NCBI GenBank assembly: GCA_964630905.1
Contig: CAZVWR010000021.1
Coordinates: 1 to 46,468, forward strand
Direction of reading: 5' to 3'
From: JAGOEX01 sp964630905
GTDB lineage: Bacteria; UBP6; UBA1177
Length of the DNA stretch: 46,468 bases
Part shown: in pieces, positions 25,239 through 33,958 of the stretch
Numbering within the stretch: the stretch's first letter is position 1
Layout of the letters: every line of letters begins with the position of its first letter
Notes under the pieces: generated by a model
Told to the model about the DNA's origin: nothing
Seen by the model: only the letters and a program-made list of their open reading frames with translations
Database searches by the model: none
Position numbers and translations under genes: made by a program

Positions 25239-25879
25239 TGGCTGATATTTCAAAAAACAGTGTTTCATGTGAAACATTCCATAAAAACATCAATACTGTT
25301 TTAAATCCTTATTCTGTTTTTGTTGATATCCTTACCTCTGAGAAAATGGTTTCCTTCTGGAATTATTTTACATCCTGGAACAATTCTCACAACCTTTCAT
25401 CTCTCAGCGATCTTCACGAAGCCGTGTTCGTTCATTTTGCCGACTCTCTTTTTCCGGCCTCTGAAAAAGATATTTTTATAAAGGGGAAAAGGGTTCTTGA
25501 TCTGGGTACCGGAGGCGGTTTTCCGGGAATACCCCTTTCAATGATATTTGAACACTGTGATTTCTATCTTCTCGACAAATGCAGAAAAAAAACATCTTTT
25601 CTTTCTTTTGCCTCGGCAAATCTCGGATTAAAGAATGTTTTTCCTGTCAACTCCAGAATTGAAGATCTTAAAATGTCTGATTTTGACATAATAACTTCGC
25701 GTGCGGTTAAAATAGATAAAAAAATGTTTGATCTGTGCAGAAGCAGATTAAAAAAAGAAGGATGGCTGATTGTTTTTTATTCAGGCAGTCAGACACCCTT
25801 TGAAAGCTCTTTTGTTTACCATGTTTCTGAGTATGACCTCGGAGGCAGAAAAAGGATTGTGGCATATTATCATTTTTGA
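25238..25879 (+). CDS. rsmG: 16S rRNA (guanine527-N7)-methyltransferase RsmG (GidB)
   Basis: A 213-residue SAM-dependent methyltransferase. The SAM-binding motif is VLDLGTGGGFPGIPLSMIF, followed by LLDKCRKKTSFL and DIITSRAVK, the RsmG pattern. It modifies G527 near the decoding centre. The start overlaps the mnmG stop by 1 bp, and the mnmG-rsmG order is the one commonly found near bacterial origins. Confidence 0.95.
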   Translation: MADISKNSVSCETFHKNINTVLNPYSVFVDILTSEKMVSFWNYFTSWNNSHNLSSLSDLHEAVFVHFADSLFPASEKDIFIKGKRVLDLGTGGGFPGIPLSMIFEHCDFYLLDKCRKKTSFLSFASANLGLKNVFPVNSRIEDLKMSDFDIITSRAVKIDKKMFDLCRSRLKKEGWLIVFYSGSQTPFESSFVYHVSEYDLGGRKRIVAYYHF

Positions 25880-25928
25880 CAATATCATCTTTTTTTATAT
25901 AATGTAGAAGCTTTTTATGGAGGCTGTC

Positions 25929-26426
25929 ATGAAAAATATTTTTATTATTATTTTTACTCTCTTTTTCTCTTTTTACGGGTTTGCTGATCAGAACAGCAAA
26001 GATGTTCTTACGCTTAAATATCAGGCAATTGCGGTTGGTCAGATATCTCTTGCCTACCGGCTTGTAGCTTTAAGCACCAGCCTCGCCATTGCCAAAGCGG
26101 TTGATCCCGAATACATCACCAGTCTTCTTGATAATGTGGATTCCACTATAGTCAATTGCAAGAAAATAGTTTCTGTCAACAACGACTCTCCGGATGCCTT
26201 CAACCTTGAAATATTTAAAAGCATTGATTATCTTCTTGCCTGTTCAAAAAATGTTAAAAAATACTCAGGTCTTCAAAGTTATGATAATCTGTCAAAAGTA
26301 CGGGAATGTATTGATGAGTCTGCCAAGCTTGTAGAAAAACTCAGCGAAGACTACAATAAGCTTTCTTCTGTCAAGACAAAAAAAACTGACACTCCGTCTC
26401 CTTCACAGCAACAACTTTCAAAATAA
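25929..26426 (+). CDS. Small exported protein, unknown function
   Basis: A 165-residue protein with a clear N-terminal signal peptide (MKNIFIIIFTLFFSFYGFA, cleavage likely after FA) and a mature helical, charged domain ending in a Ser/Gln/Lys-rich tail. Two cysteines in the mature part (in IVNCKKI and LLACSKN) and a third near KVRECIDES might form a disulfide. No family recognised. The ATG at 25929 is preferred because GGAGG lies upstream of it and overlaps the alternative ATG at 25917. Confidence 0.65.
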   Translation: MKNIFIIIFTLFFSFYGFADQNSKDVLTLKYQAIAVGQISLAYRLVALSTSLAIAKAVDPEYITSLLDNVDSTIVNCKKIVSVNNDSPDAFNLEIFKSIDYLLACSKNVKKYSGLQSYDNLSKVRECIDESAKLVEKLSEDYNKLSSVKTKKTDTPSPSQQQLSK

Positions 26427-26437
26427 AAGAGGTGTTT

Positions 26438-26926
26438 ATGAAAAAAGTTATGATTCTTATGGGTAGTGACTCTGACTGGTCTATCATGAAAAAAGCCGCA
26501 GAAGTTTTAAAAGAGTTCGGTGTTGAGTTTGAGGTGCATGTAAGTTCAGCACACAGAACACCTGCAAAAACGATATATCTTGTAGAAAAATTTGATGGTG
26601 CATGCTTTATCATAGGTGCCGGTGCAGCGGCTCACCTTGCCGGCGTTGTTGCTGCGCATACTGTAAAACCGGTAATAGGAGTCCCCATCAATGCAACTCC
26701 TCTTAATGGAGAAGATGCTCTGTATTCAACCGTTCAGATGCCGTCAGGCATCCCTGTCGCAGGCATGGCAATTGACGGTGCTAAAAATGCCGGTCTTTTT
26801 GCTTTGCAGATTATTTCTGTAAGCGATCCTGATATCAGGGAAAAACTTGTTAAATCCAGAAAGGCTATGGTTGATGAAGTAAACAGAAAAGATGAAAAAC
26901 TCCAAACACTTGTAAAGGAGATATAA
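26438..26926 (+). CDS. purE: N5-carboxyaminoimidazole ribonucleotide mutase PurE
   Basis: A 162-residue class I PurE, converting N5-CAIR to CAIR in purine synthesis. Motifs are MGSDSDWSIMKKAA, the active-site SSAHRTPAKT, IIGAGAAAHLAGVVAAHT and VQMPSGIPVA. Length is typical. The ATG at 26438 follows AGAGG; a GTG six bases upstream is possible. The ATP-dependent partner PurK is not in the window. It is 1 bp before tsaC and likely co-transcribed. Confidence 0.97.
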   Translation: MKKVMILMGSDSDWSIMKKAAEVLKEFGVEFEVHVSSAHRTPAKTIYLVEKFDGACFIIGAGAAAHLAGVVAAHTVKPVIGVPINATPLNGEDALYSTVQMPSGIPVAGMAIDGAKNAGLFALQIISVSDPDIREKLVKSRKAMVDEVNRKDEKLQTLVKEI

Positions 26927-26927
26927 C

Positions 26928-27557
26928 ATGGAAATATTGTCAATAGAAGAAGCGGCCTGGAAAGTAAGGAACGGGCTTGTTGTTGCCTATCCTACTGAAA
27001 CTGTTTACGGTCTAGGGTCAATTATTTTTGAAAAAGAACCGGTTATGCGAATAAAGCAGATAAAAAACATACCTGAAAATAAACCTCTTTCTGTTCTGAT
27101 TTCAAATAACAAACCGGATATGATATATGAGCTGATTGATTCCGTTCTCCCTGTCGCACAGCGTCTTGCAAAATTTTTCTGGCCGGGGCCGCTTACCATT
27201 CTACACGAATGCAGATCAGATCTTCCCTCTTTTATTACAGGCAACACCGGGTTTGTGGGTATAAGGTGCTCGCCTTTTGCTTTTGTAAATTCCTTTATTG
27301 ATCTTGTCGGACATCCTGTTGTAAGTACCAGCGCTAACCCTACCGGGGAAAAACCGGCATTGAACTATATGGATGTATTTTCTTATTTTAATAACCTTAT
27401 AGATGGCGTTTTGATCTGTGATGATTCAATATCATTTGAACAAAAAAACATTGTTTTTAATGTTCCTTCAACAATAGTGAAGGTGGATCAGCATAATTTT
27501 GAGATCATAAGAGAGGGTGCTATAAAAAGAGATGATATCATTAAAAAAATACTCTGA
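26928..27557 (+). CDS. tsaC: Threonylcarbamoyl-AMP synthase (TsaC/Sua5/YrdC family)
   Basis: A 209-residue YrdC-domain protein making threonylcarbamoyl-adenylate, the intermediate for t6A37 in tRNAs that read ANN codons. Family blocks are GLVVAYPTETVYGLGS, KNIPENKPLSVLIS, FWPGPLTI, VGIRCS and VSTSANPTGE, followed by PSTIVKV near the end. Its length lacks the C-terminal Sua5 domain, as in short TsaC/TsaC2. It starts directly after purE and overlaps the next gene by 26 bp. Confidence 0.93.
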   Translation: MEILSIEEAAWKVRNGLVVAYPTETVYGLGSIIFEKEPVMRIKQIKNIPENKPLSVLISNNKPDMIYELIDSVLPVAQRLAKFFWPGPLTILHECRSDLPSFITGNTGFVGIRCSPFAFVNSFIDLVGHPVVSTSANPTGEKPALNYMDVFSYFNNLIDGVLICDDSISFEQKNIVFNVPSTIVKVDQHNFEIIREGAIKRDDIIKKIL

Positions 27558-28317
27558 AAATATCGAAAATGAATCCTTTACTGTAGACAAAATATACAGC
27601 AAAGAAATTGAAATCTGTCAGAAAAAACACGGATACAGATTTAATTCAGACTCTGTAATCCTTTCGTGGTTTATACACCGCATTCTGGGATCCAAAAAGA
27701 TCAAGCATTCCGTTGAGATAGGCTCTGGAACGGGTGTTATTCCGATAATACTCAACAAACGGGGTTTTCCCGCAAAAACAGAATGCATAGAAATACAGAC
27801 AGACCTTTTTGAACTTTTAAAAAGAAACATCTCCGTTAATGGACTCGAAGACTTTCTTGCGCCAAGTAACGCTGATTTCAGGGAGTTTACAAAAAACAAC
27901 ACTAAAAAATTTGATCTGATCTACACAAACCCTCCTTATTTTGGAAATGATACCGGAAAAATAAATACCGATAACGAAAAAGCTGTGTCAAAACATGAGT
28001 TTTTCGGATCTTTATCAGATTTTATATTATGTTCAGGAAACATATTAAGGCCGGGAGGACATTTCGCTTTCATTTATCCTCTTGCAAAGATCTTTTTTGC
28101 TCTGGGTGGTGCCTATAAAAACGACTTTGTTCTTAAGCATCTCTTTCTTTTCAGGGAAAATCCTGATTCAATCCCCGTATCCTTCTGTGCCCATCTAGTT
28201 TATAAGGGTGAGCCGGGAAACTCTTTAACAGAGATGATAACTATCCGAGATAATAAAGGAAATTATTCAGAAACCGGAATGGAGATAATGTATGAGAATA
28301 AAGAACGGCAGAAATAA
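27532..28317 (+). CDS. TrmN6-like tRNA (adenine-N6)-methyltransferase
   Basis: A 261-residue SAM-dependent N6-adenine methyltransferase of the YfiC/TrmN6 group. It has HGYRFNSDSVILSWF near the N-terminus, the SAM motif VEIGSGTGVIPIIL and the catalytic NPPYF. In E. coli this enzyme modifies A37 of tRNA-Val1; the substrate here is inferred from the family. The ATG overlaps tsaC by 26 bp. An rRNA or protein substrate is less likely given the FNSDS block. Confidence 0.85.
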   Translation: MISLKKYSENIENESFTVDKIYSKEIEICQKKHGYRFNSDSVILSWFIHRILGSKKIKHSVEIGSGTGVIPIILNKRGFPAKTECIEIQTDLFELLKRNISVNGLEDFLAPSNADFREFTKNNTKKFDLIYTNPPYFGNDTGKINTDNEKAVSKHEFFGSLSDFILCSGNILRPGGHFAFIYPLAKIFFALGGAYKNDFVLKHLFLFRENPDSIPVSFCAHLVYKGEPGNSLTEMITIRDNKGNYSETGMEIMYENKERQK

Positions 28318-28408
28318 AATTTTTTTCTTGAAAACTTATTAATGATTAAGACAATATGGTCAATAGACTTTAAAAGTTCTAGTTATATTTCTTAGCGGGT
28401 TTTGCCAG

Positions 28409-29746
28409 ATGTGGAAAAAAATAGTTACTGAGCTCAAAAATACAAACAGCGAAGGGATCATCAACACCTTCATAAGCCCCCTTTTTGTAATAAAAGAAAG
28501 TCGTGAAGAAATAATAATCGGCTGTCCAAGCGAACAGATCCTTCATGTGCTTGAAAAAAACGGTTGGGTTGATCAGATAAGAGATCTGGTGACACATCTT
28601 TTCAATGAAACAGCTATTACATTTGTGATCAGATCTGCTGATATTGACAGCAATATTCAGCCATCTCTTCCTTTCATTAAAGAACAAACAACAGCTGACA
28701 AAGATACAAGAAAAGATATTTCCCTATCCGTTGATTTCACTTTTGATAATTTTGTTTCAGGTCCTTCAAATCAGACAGCTTTTGCTGCCGCACAGGGAAT
28801 TGCAAAAAATCCAGGAGTTCATTACAACCCGTTTTTTATATATGGAGACTCTGGTCTCGGTAAAACACATATTATTCAGGCTATAGGAAATTATATACAA
28901 AAAAATAAAAATAAATTGGTATATTATACAACATTCAATCAGCTTATGATAGAATATGTTGCGGCGCTTTCTTCAAATACTGTAGCAAAATTCAGATCTA
29001 ATATTCTGGAACATGATGTTCTTCTTATTGACGATATACAGTTTTTATCAAAAAAAATGGGAACACAAATAGAATTTTTCAATATATTCAACTCATTCTA
29101 TGATGCCGGAAAACAGATAGTTCTTACTTCAGATAGATATATTTCAGAAATAAAGGATATTGATGACCGTTTAAGAAGCCGGTTTGTAATGGGTGTAATT
29201 CTTGAAATAAAACCTCCTGAATATGAAACAAGACTTGCAATAGTTAAAAAAAAATCTGAACTTTATAAGATAAATATTGATGAAGAAACTGCCCATCTTA
29301 TAGCTTCAAACTTAAAAAATAATGTCAGAGAAATTGAAGGTGCTTTAAGAACTCTTCAAATATCATCTGAATTAATGGGAATTAACAAAATATATAGATC
29401 TTTTGCAGAAGATATTTTAAAAGATATGTTAAAAAAGAAGGGTGACTTAGGAATTGATGAAATAATAAAACTTACTTCAACTTGTCTACATATAAAACCT
29501 TTAGATATAATTTCTTCAAAAAGAAGTAAACTTATATCATTAAGCCGTCAGATAAGTATGTATCTTGTAAAAAAATATACATCAAAAACATTAAAGGAGA
29601 TAGGTGACAGCTTTGGTGGAAGAAACCATGCAACAGTTCTTTCTTCAATTTCAAAAATTGAACAGATGATACTTGAAGACATGAACATAAAAAAAATAGT
29701 TGATAAACTTGAGAGGGAAATTGAAGAGTCAAAAGGTGGTTTTTAA
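28409..29746 (+). CDS. dnaA: Chromosomal replication initiator DnaA
   Basis: A 445-residue initiator: domain I about 1-80, a short linker, AAA+ domain III from about 105, and DNA-binding domain IV from about 340. Walker A is GDSGLGKTH (146-154), Walker B LLIDDIQF, the Arg-finger box RLRSRF and sensor 2 NVREIEGAL. The domain IV signature reads FGGRNHATV (G403-V410), where most bacteria have GGRDHTTV or GGRDHATV. The Asp to Asn change at 406 is at a base-contacting position in the E. coli structure. The second half of the gene is visibly richer in AT than its neighbours. No clear consensus DnaA box is seen in the 91-bp upstream spacer. Confidence 0.98.
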   Translation: MWKKIVTELKNTNSEGIINTFISPLFVIKESREEIIIGCPSEQILHVLEKNGWVDQIRDLVTHLFNETAITFVIRSADIDSNIQPSLPFIKEQTTADKDTRKDISLSVDFTFDNFVSGPSNQTAFAAAQGIAKNPGVHYNPFFIYGDSGLGKTHIIQAIGNYIQKNKNKLVYYTTFNQLMIEYVAALSSNTVAKFRSNILEHDVLLIDDIQFLSKKMGTQIEFFNIFNSFYDAGKQIVLTSDRYISEIKDIDDRLRSRFVMGVILEIKPPEYETRLAIVKKKSELYKINIDEETAHLIASNLKNNVREIEGALRTLQISSELMGINKIYRSFAEDILKDMLKKKGDLGIDEIIKLTSTCLHIKPLDIISSKRSKLISLSRQISMYLVKKYTSKTLKEIGDSFGGRNHATVLSSISKIEQMILEDMNIKKIVDKLEREIEESKGGF

Positions 29747-29919
29747 CAAATGTTGAAAAAAGGTGTGTTATAAAAATGTCAGTTGTTTTAAAAACATTTA
29801 CTCAACATGAATATAAACATTTTCAAACATATATATATAATTGTTTTTATTGCTTTATTTGTGACTTAAAACATTTCTGTTCAACTATTAATAATGTATT
29901 TATTTAAAAGGAGAAATTA
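29747..29919. other. Candidate replication origin spacer (dnaA-dnaN)
   Basis: A 173-bp very AT-rich gap with an alternating AT run around 29829-29840, suited to DNA unwinding. AAACATTT occurs three times (29792-29799, 29815-29822, 29869-29876). No TTATCCACA-type DnaA box is present in either orientation. Position between dnaA and dnaN is a common oriC location, so this is the best origin candidate in the window, but it rests on context. Confidence 0.45.
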
Positions 29920-31062
29920 ATGATTAAATTATCTTTCAAAAAAGAAGAGCTGCTTAAAGCACTTGATTACTGCAGTTCGTCCATTGAGAAAAAAAACACC
30001 ATGCCTATACTTTCCCACATTCTGTTCAAGTTTAAAGATAAAGAATGTACTTTAAATGCAACTAACCTTGAAACAACGGTTGTAGTAAAAGTTCCTATCT
30101 CAGAAAATATTGATCAAGGGAAAATAGCAGTACCGGCAAAATATATCCATGATATCTGTAAAGTTGCAAGAGGAGATAATATTCTTTTCAAATATGATAC
30201 TGCAAACAACATTCTTGATATCACCATAGAAAAAACAAAATATACTGTTCCATGCTCAGATTCAGGTGATTTTCCTGCAATTCCTGAAACTGACAAAAAA
30301 TTTACCGACATAGAAATTAATAAGCTGATTTCATATTATAAAAAACTTCAGTTTTCAATGACAGAACACAATGTTAACAAGGCTTATTCAGGTGTTCTTA
30401 TAACGAAAATCAATGATTCAAACGGAAATTTTGTTGAGATGGTTACCACAGACATTCACCGTCTTTCAGTTCTCAGTATAAAGAACTTTTCAGCTGAAAT
30501 AGATGGACTTGAAAGCGGTCTTGTAATTCCAGGTAAGAATTTTTTTGAGATTTCAAAAATATTTGCCGATTGTGAAACAGCTAAAATATCTATTGATGAT
30601 GATAAAATATTCATAAGCAGTGAAAATGTCCTTTTTATTTCCAGATTATTAAAAAATGAATTTCCGAATTATAGAGCTGTCATAGGAAATTATTCGGTTA
30701 TTGACTCAAAGGAAGCAGCACTTATAAACAGAAAGGAACTTGTTGAAGGGGTTAAAAGAGTAATAGCTTTGAGCTCGGAAGAAAAGATATGGGCTACAAA
30801 ATTCAACTTTAAAGGATCTGTTCTTAATATGACAGCAAATTCAAGTTTCGGTGGAAATTCTGTTGACGAGATACTTGTTGATAAACCGTTCACATCTGAT
30901 AAAAGTGTCGGAATAAACGCAAGATATCTTCTGGATGTCCTTTCAATTCTTGATAAACAGGAAGTGAATATGATAGTTGAAGATGGCCTTAAGGCACTCA
31001 CTATCAAGGAAAACACAGATAATTATCAGTATATTCACCTTGTTATGCCGTTAAGAATTTAG
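29920..31062 (+). CDS. dnaN: DNA polymerase III beta subunit (sliding clamp)
   Basis: A 380-residue clamp with three consecutive DnaN folds. Diagnostic segments are the N-terminal CSSSIEKKNTMPILSHILF, TDIHRLSV in the second domain, and the C-terminal YQYIHLVMPLRI. It tethers polymerase III to DNA and docks other replication and repair proteins. The start follows AAAGGAG. It is followed by recF after 10 bp, the classic dnaA-dnaN-recF order. Confidence 0.97.
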   Translation: MIKLSFKKEELLKALDYCSSSIEKKNTMPILSHILFKFKDKECTLNATNLETTVVVKVPISENIDQGKIAVPAKYIHDICKVARGDNILFKYDTANNILDITIEKTKYTVPCSDSGDFPAIPETDKKFTDIEINKLISYYKKLQFSMTEHNVNKAYSGVLITKINDSNGNFVEMVTTDIHRLSVLSIKNFSAEIDGLESGLVIPGKNFFEISKIFADCETAKISIDDDKIFISSENVLFISRLLKNEFPNYRAVIGNYSVIDSKEAALINRKELVEGVKRVIALSSEEKIWATKFNFKGSVLNMTANSSFGGNSVDEILVDKPFTSDKSVGINARYLLDVLSILDKQEVNMIVEDGLKALTIKENTDNYQYIHLVMPLRI

Positions 31063-31072
31063 TTTTCCATTA

Positions 31073-32107
31073 ATGAAGATCTCGGAAATATCTCTAATAA
31101 ATTTCAGAAATATTAAAAAACTCGGGTTGAAATTTCCTGATAAATTAATGATCAACGGCATTAGTGGTGCAGGTAAAACATCAATTATTGAAGCAAGTTA
31201 CATTCTTTTAAGCGGAAAATCATTTAAAACACATGAAATGAAAGAATGCATAAAAAAAGGGGAAGATAACTTTTTTATAAAATGTGACGCCGAAGATTTT
31301 AACTTTTTTTCCAGAGATATATCGGTAGGTTACAGCAATGAAGGATTAAGAAAGATCCTTATTGACGGAATCAGCTCTTCAAGAAAAGAACTGATGAACA
31401 TTGTTTTTCCAGTTATGCACGCTCCTGACGATATGGAACTTATAAGCGGAGGACCCAAAGGGAGGCGGGATTTTATTGACAGGATCTGTTTCATGGATGA
31501 CAGTAGCTATTTTGATCAGCTGGTTGAATATTACAGGTTTATAAAACAGAAAAATGCCGCTCTTAAAAAAGGTTCGGTAAAAGCAGTTGAATATTTAAAT
31601 CATGCCGCTGTAGAACTAATTGAAAAAATAAGGGAAAAAAGAAAAGAAGGGTGTCGTAGAATAAACAGAAAGATAGTGTTTCTGTCAGAACATTTTTTCC
31701 CCGGCTGCAGTATAGTTCTGAATTCTTACACGGAGGAGAATACAGCAGAAAAGCTCTCTTTAAAGCTTGAAAAAGAGATGGATAAGGGATTTTCCCTTTA
31801 CGGTCCGCATCTTGATCCGCTCAACATCCATATTGAGACAGGAAGCTTGAAAAACAGCCTCTCAATGGGAGAAACATATCTGCTCTCTTTCATTTTAAAA
31901 CTTTCTGAGATCGCGATATATGAAGAAAAAAACAGTTATCCTGTTTTTTTTATAGATGACATTTTTGTATTTCTTGATCACGAAAAAAAGAAGCTGCTCT
32001 ATAAAATGATCGCAGAAATGAAAAATCAGGTGATAATGACCAGTTCTGTTGAAAAAAATTCCGGTCACGATGAAATAGTCCACATAAATCTTGAGAATTG
32101 CAGATAA
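31073..32107 (+). CDS. recF: DNA replication and repair protein RecF (divergent)
   Basis: A 344-residue SMC-like ATPase that helps load RecA at gaps. The start MKISEISLINFRNI is canonical. Walker A is GISGAGKTS (29-37) where most RecF have GENGSGKT or GxNGxGKT. Further motifs are GPKGRRDFIDR, YGPHLDPL (usually GPHRDD), the signature LSMGETYLLSF (usually QGQ) and Walker B FFIDDIFVFLD. The key ATPase residues remain, but the motif drift is larger than usual. Position after dnaN makes the assignment secure. Confidence 0.9.
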   Translation: MKISEISLINFRNIKKLGLKFPDKLMINGISGAGKTSIIEASYILLSGKSFKTHEMKECIKKGEDNFFIKCDAEDFNFFSRDISVGYSNEGLRKILIDGISSSRKELMNIVFPVMHAPDDMELISGGPKGRRDFIDRICFMDDSSYFDQLVEYYRFIKQKNAALKKGSVKAVEYLNHAAVELIEKIREKRKEGCRRINRKIVFLSEHFFPGCSIVLNSYTEENTAEKLSLKLEKEMDKGFSLYGPHLDPLNIHIETGSLKNSLSMGETYLLSFILKLSEIAIYEEKNSYPVFFIDDIFVFLDHEKKKLLYKMIAEMKNQVIMTSSVEKNSGHDEIVHINLENCR

Positions 32108-32173
32108 ATTAATAAAATTAATGTGATATCGTTCCTTCCCACGGTTCATAACAACATTTAAGCGGGTGTAAAA

Positions 32174-33958
32174 ATGGGATTTATTAAAAGCATTTTAACA
32201 AGGTTTTTTGTAATGCTCGGTGTTTTGACCTTTATAATCATTGTCTGTGCCGTCATCATAGTTAAGTCTCTTGCAGACATGAAAAAGGAAGTGGCGGACA
32301 ACAGTGTTCTTTTTCTGAATACATCTTCGATCATGGGAGATGTTTCGACAGAAAGCAGTTTTTTCTATTTTGATTCTTTTTTTGGTAACAAGGTTTCACT
32401 TGTTGACACACTGATCGTTATCAGAAAAGCGGCTGCGGATCCCAAAATAACGGGGCTTTTTGCCGATCTTTCTGAAGTTCCATTGAGCTATGCACAGGTT
32501 GAAGAGCTTCGCAATGAATTGATCTTATTTAAAAAATCAGGAAAACCGGTTTATGTCTGGAGCGATACTTTCGGAGAAATATCAAACGGAACAAAAAGCT
32601 ATTATCTGGCTTCTGTTTTTGATAAGATCTATATCCAGTCTTCCGGAATGCTCGGTCTGAACGGATTAAGTTCTGAAAGTATGTTTTTCAAAAATATGCT
32701 TAACAAGCTGAAAATAGAACCGATAGGATCAAAAAGGAAGGAATATAAAACATACTGGAACATGTTCGCTGAAGAAAAATTTACTAAAGAGCACAAAGAG
32801 TCGGCGGAATCTCTTATAAATTCAATATTTTCTAAGATCAAAGCTGACATTTCCGCTTCAAGAGACCTTCCTGTTGAAAAGATAACGGAAATATCGGATT
32901 CCTTTACACTTACATCAGGCGATGCGCTCAAAGCCGGTCTTGTTGACGGAATAAAATACAAAGACGACGCGGTTGAAGAGTTCAAAAATTTTATCAAATA
33001 TGAAAAAACGATATCAGTAAGCAATTATTACAAGATAAGTCATTCAGAGTTTGAAATATCTGCAAAATCAAAGATCGCGGTCATTGAACTTCCCGGTTCC
33101 ATTCACAGAGGGATAAGCGACATGGGCCCTTCCGGCAATCTTCAGTCAACCGGATCGATAACGGCCGTCTCGCTTTTAAAGAAAGCATGGAAAGATGACA
33201 ATGTCAAAGGCGTGCTGATAAGGGTGAACTCTCCCGGTGGTTCTGTCATCGCGTCTGAATCGATATGGAACCAGATCGGGATCATGGTTAAGGAAAACAA
33301 AAAGCCGGTCGTTGTTTCAATGGGAACTGTTGCCGCTTCAGGCGGATACTATGTTTCGATGCCTGCGGAGAAGATTTTTGCAGATCACAACACAATTACC
33401 GGCTCCATAGGTGTGGTTCTTGGAAAGATGTATACAAGAGAGTTTTTCAATTGGATGGGGATAACTTTTGACACAGTAAAAACTGGCAGAAACACTGACA
33501 TTTTCTCTCCGCTTACACGGCTTGAAAAAGATCAGTCCGATTATCTGGAAAGATCACTTGACGACATCTACAACTCTTTTGTGACTCGTGCCGCTGAAAA
33601 TAGAAAAATGGAAGCCACCGAACTCGAAAAGCATGCAAAGGGAAGGGTCTGGACAGGTGCTCAGGCAAAAGAGAAGGGGCTTGTCGATGAGATCGGCGGA
33701 TTCATGGATGCTCTGGAATATATTAAGACAAAATCATCGTGTGAAGCTGACATAATGATATCAAAATATCCCGAGCCGGATAAGTTCTGGGAAATGCTCA
33801 CGGGTTCTGAAGATGATTCTCCGGGTATAATAAGATATTTTGAAAATGTTTTTTCATTTTTCACCACTTTTTTTAAAAACATTAACTACATTCAGCGTGA
33901 GATCAAAGTTCAGCAGCAGGAATCTTTTCAGCTCAAAGGTGATGTCGAGATCAGATAA
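32174..33958 (+). CDS. sppA: Signal peptide peptidase SppA (long, two-domain form)
   Basis: A 594-residue membrane-anchored serine protease of the S49 family that degrades cleaved signal peptides. An N-terminal membrane anchor (about residues 9-35) is followed by two tandem S49 domains. The catalytic Lys is K192 in KEYKTYW in the first domain, and the Ser is S389 in VAASGGYYVSMP in the second; their spacing fits E. coli SppA (K209/S409). The start follows a weak site, 66 bp after recF. The stop abuts the cca start. Confidence 0.94.
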   Translation: MGFIKSILTRFFVMLGVLTFIIIVCAVIIVKSLADMKKEVADNSVLFLNTSSIMGDVSTESSFFYFDSFFGNKVSLVDTLIVIRKAAADPKITGLFADLSEVPLSYAQVEELRNELILFKKSGKPVYVWSDTFGEISNGTKSYYLASVFDKIYIQSSGMLGLNGLSSESMFFKNMLNKLKIEPIGSKRKEYKTYWNMFAEEKFTKEHKESAESLINSIFSKIKADISASRDLPVEKITEISDSFTLTSGDALKAGLVDGIKYKDDAVEEFKNFIKYEKTISVSNYYKISHSEFEISAKSKIAVIELPGSIHRGISDMGPSGNLQSTGSITAVSLLKKAWKDDNVKGVLIRVNSPGGSVIASESIWNQIGIMVKENKKPVVVSMGTVAASGGYYVSMPAEKIFADHNTITGSIGVVLGKMYTREFFNWMGITFDTVKTGRNTDIFSPLTRLEKDQSDYLERSLDDIYNSFVTRAAENRKMEATELEKHAKGRVWTGAQAKEKGLVDEIGGFMDALEYIKTKSSCEADIMISKYPEPDKFWEMLTGSEDDSPGIIRYFENVFSFFTTFFKNINYIQREIKVQQQESFQLKGDVEIR

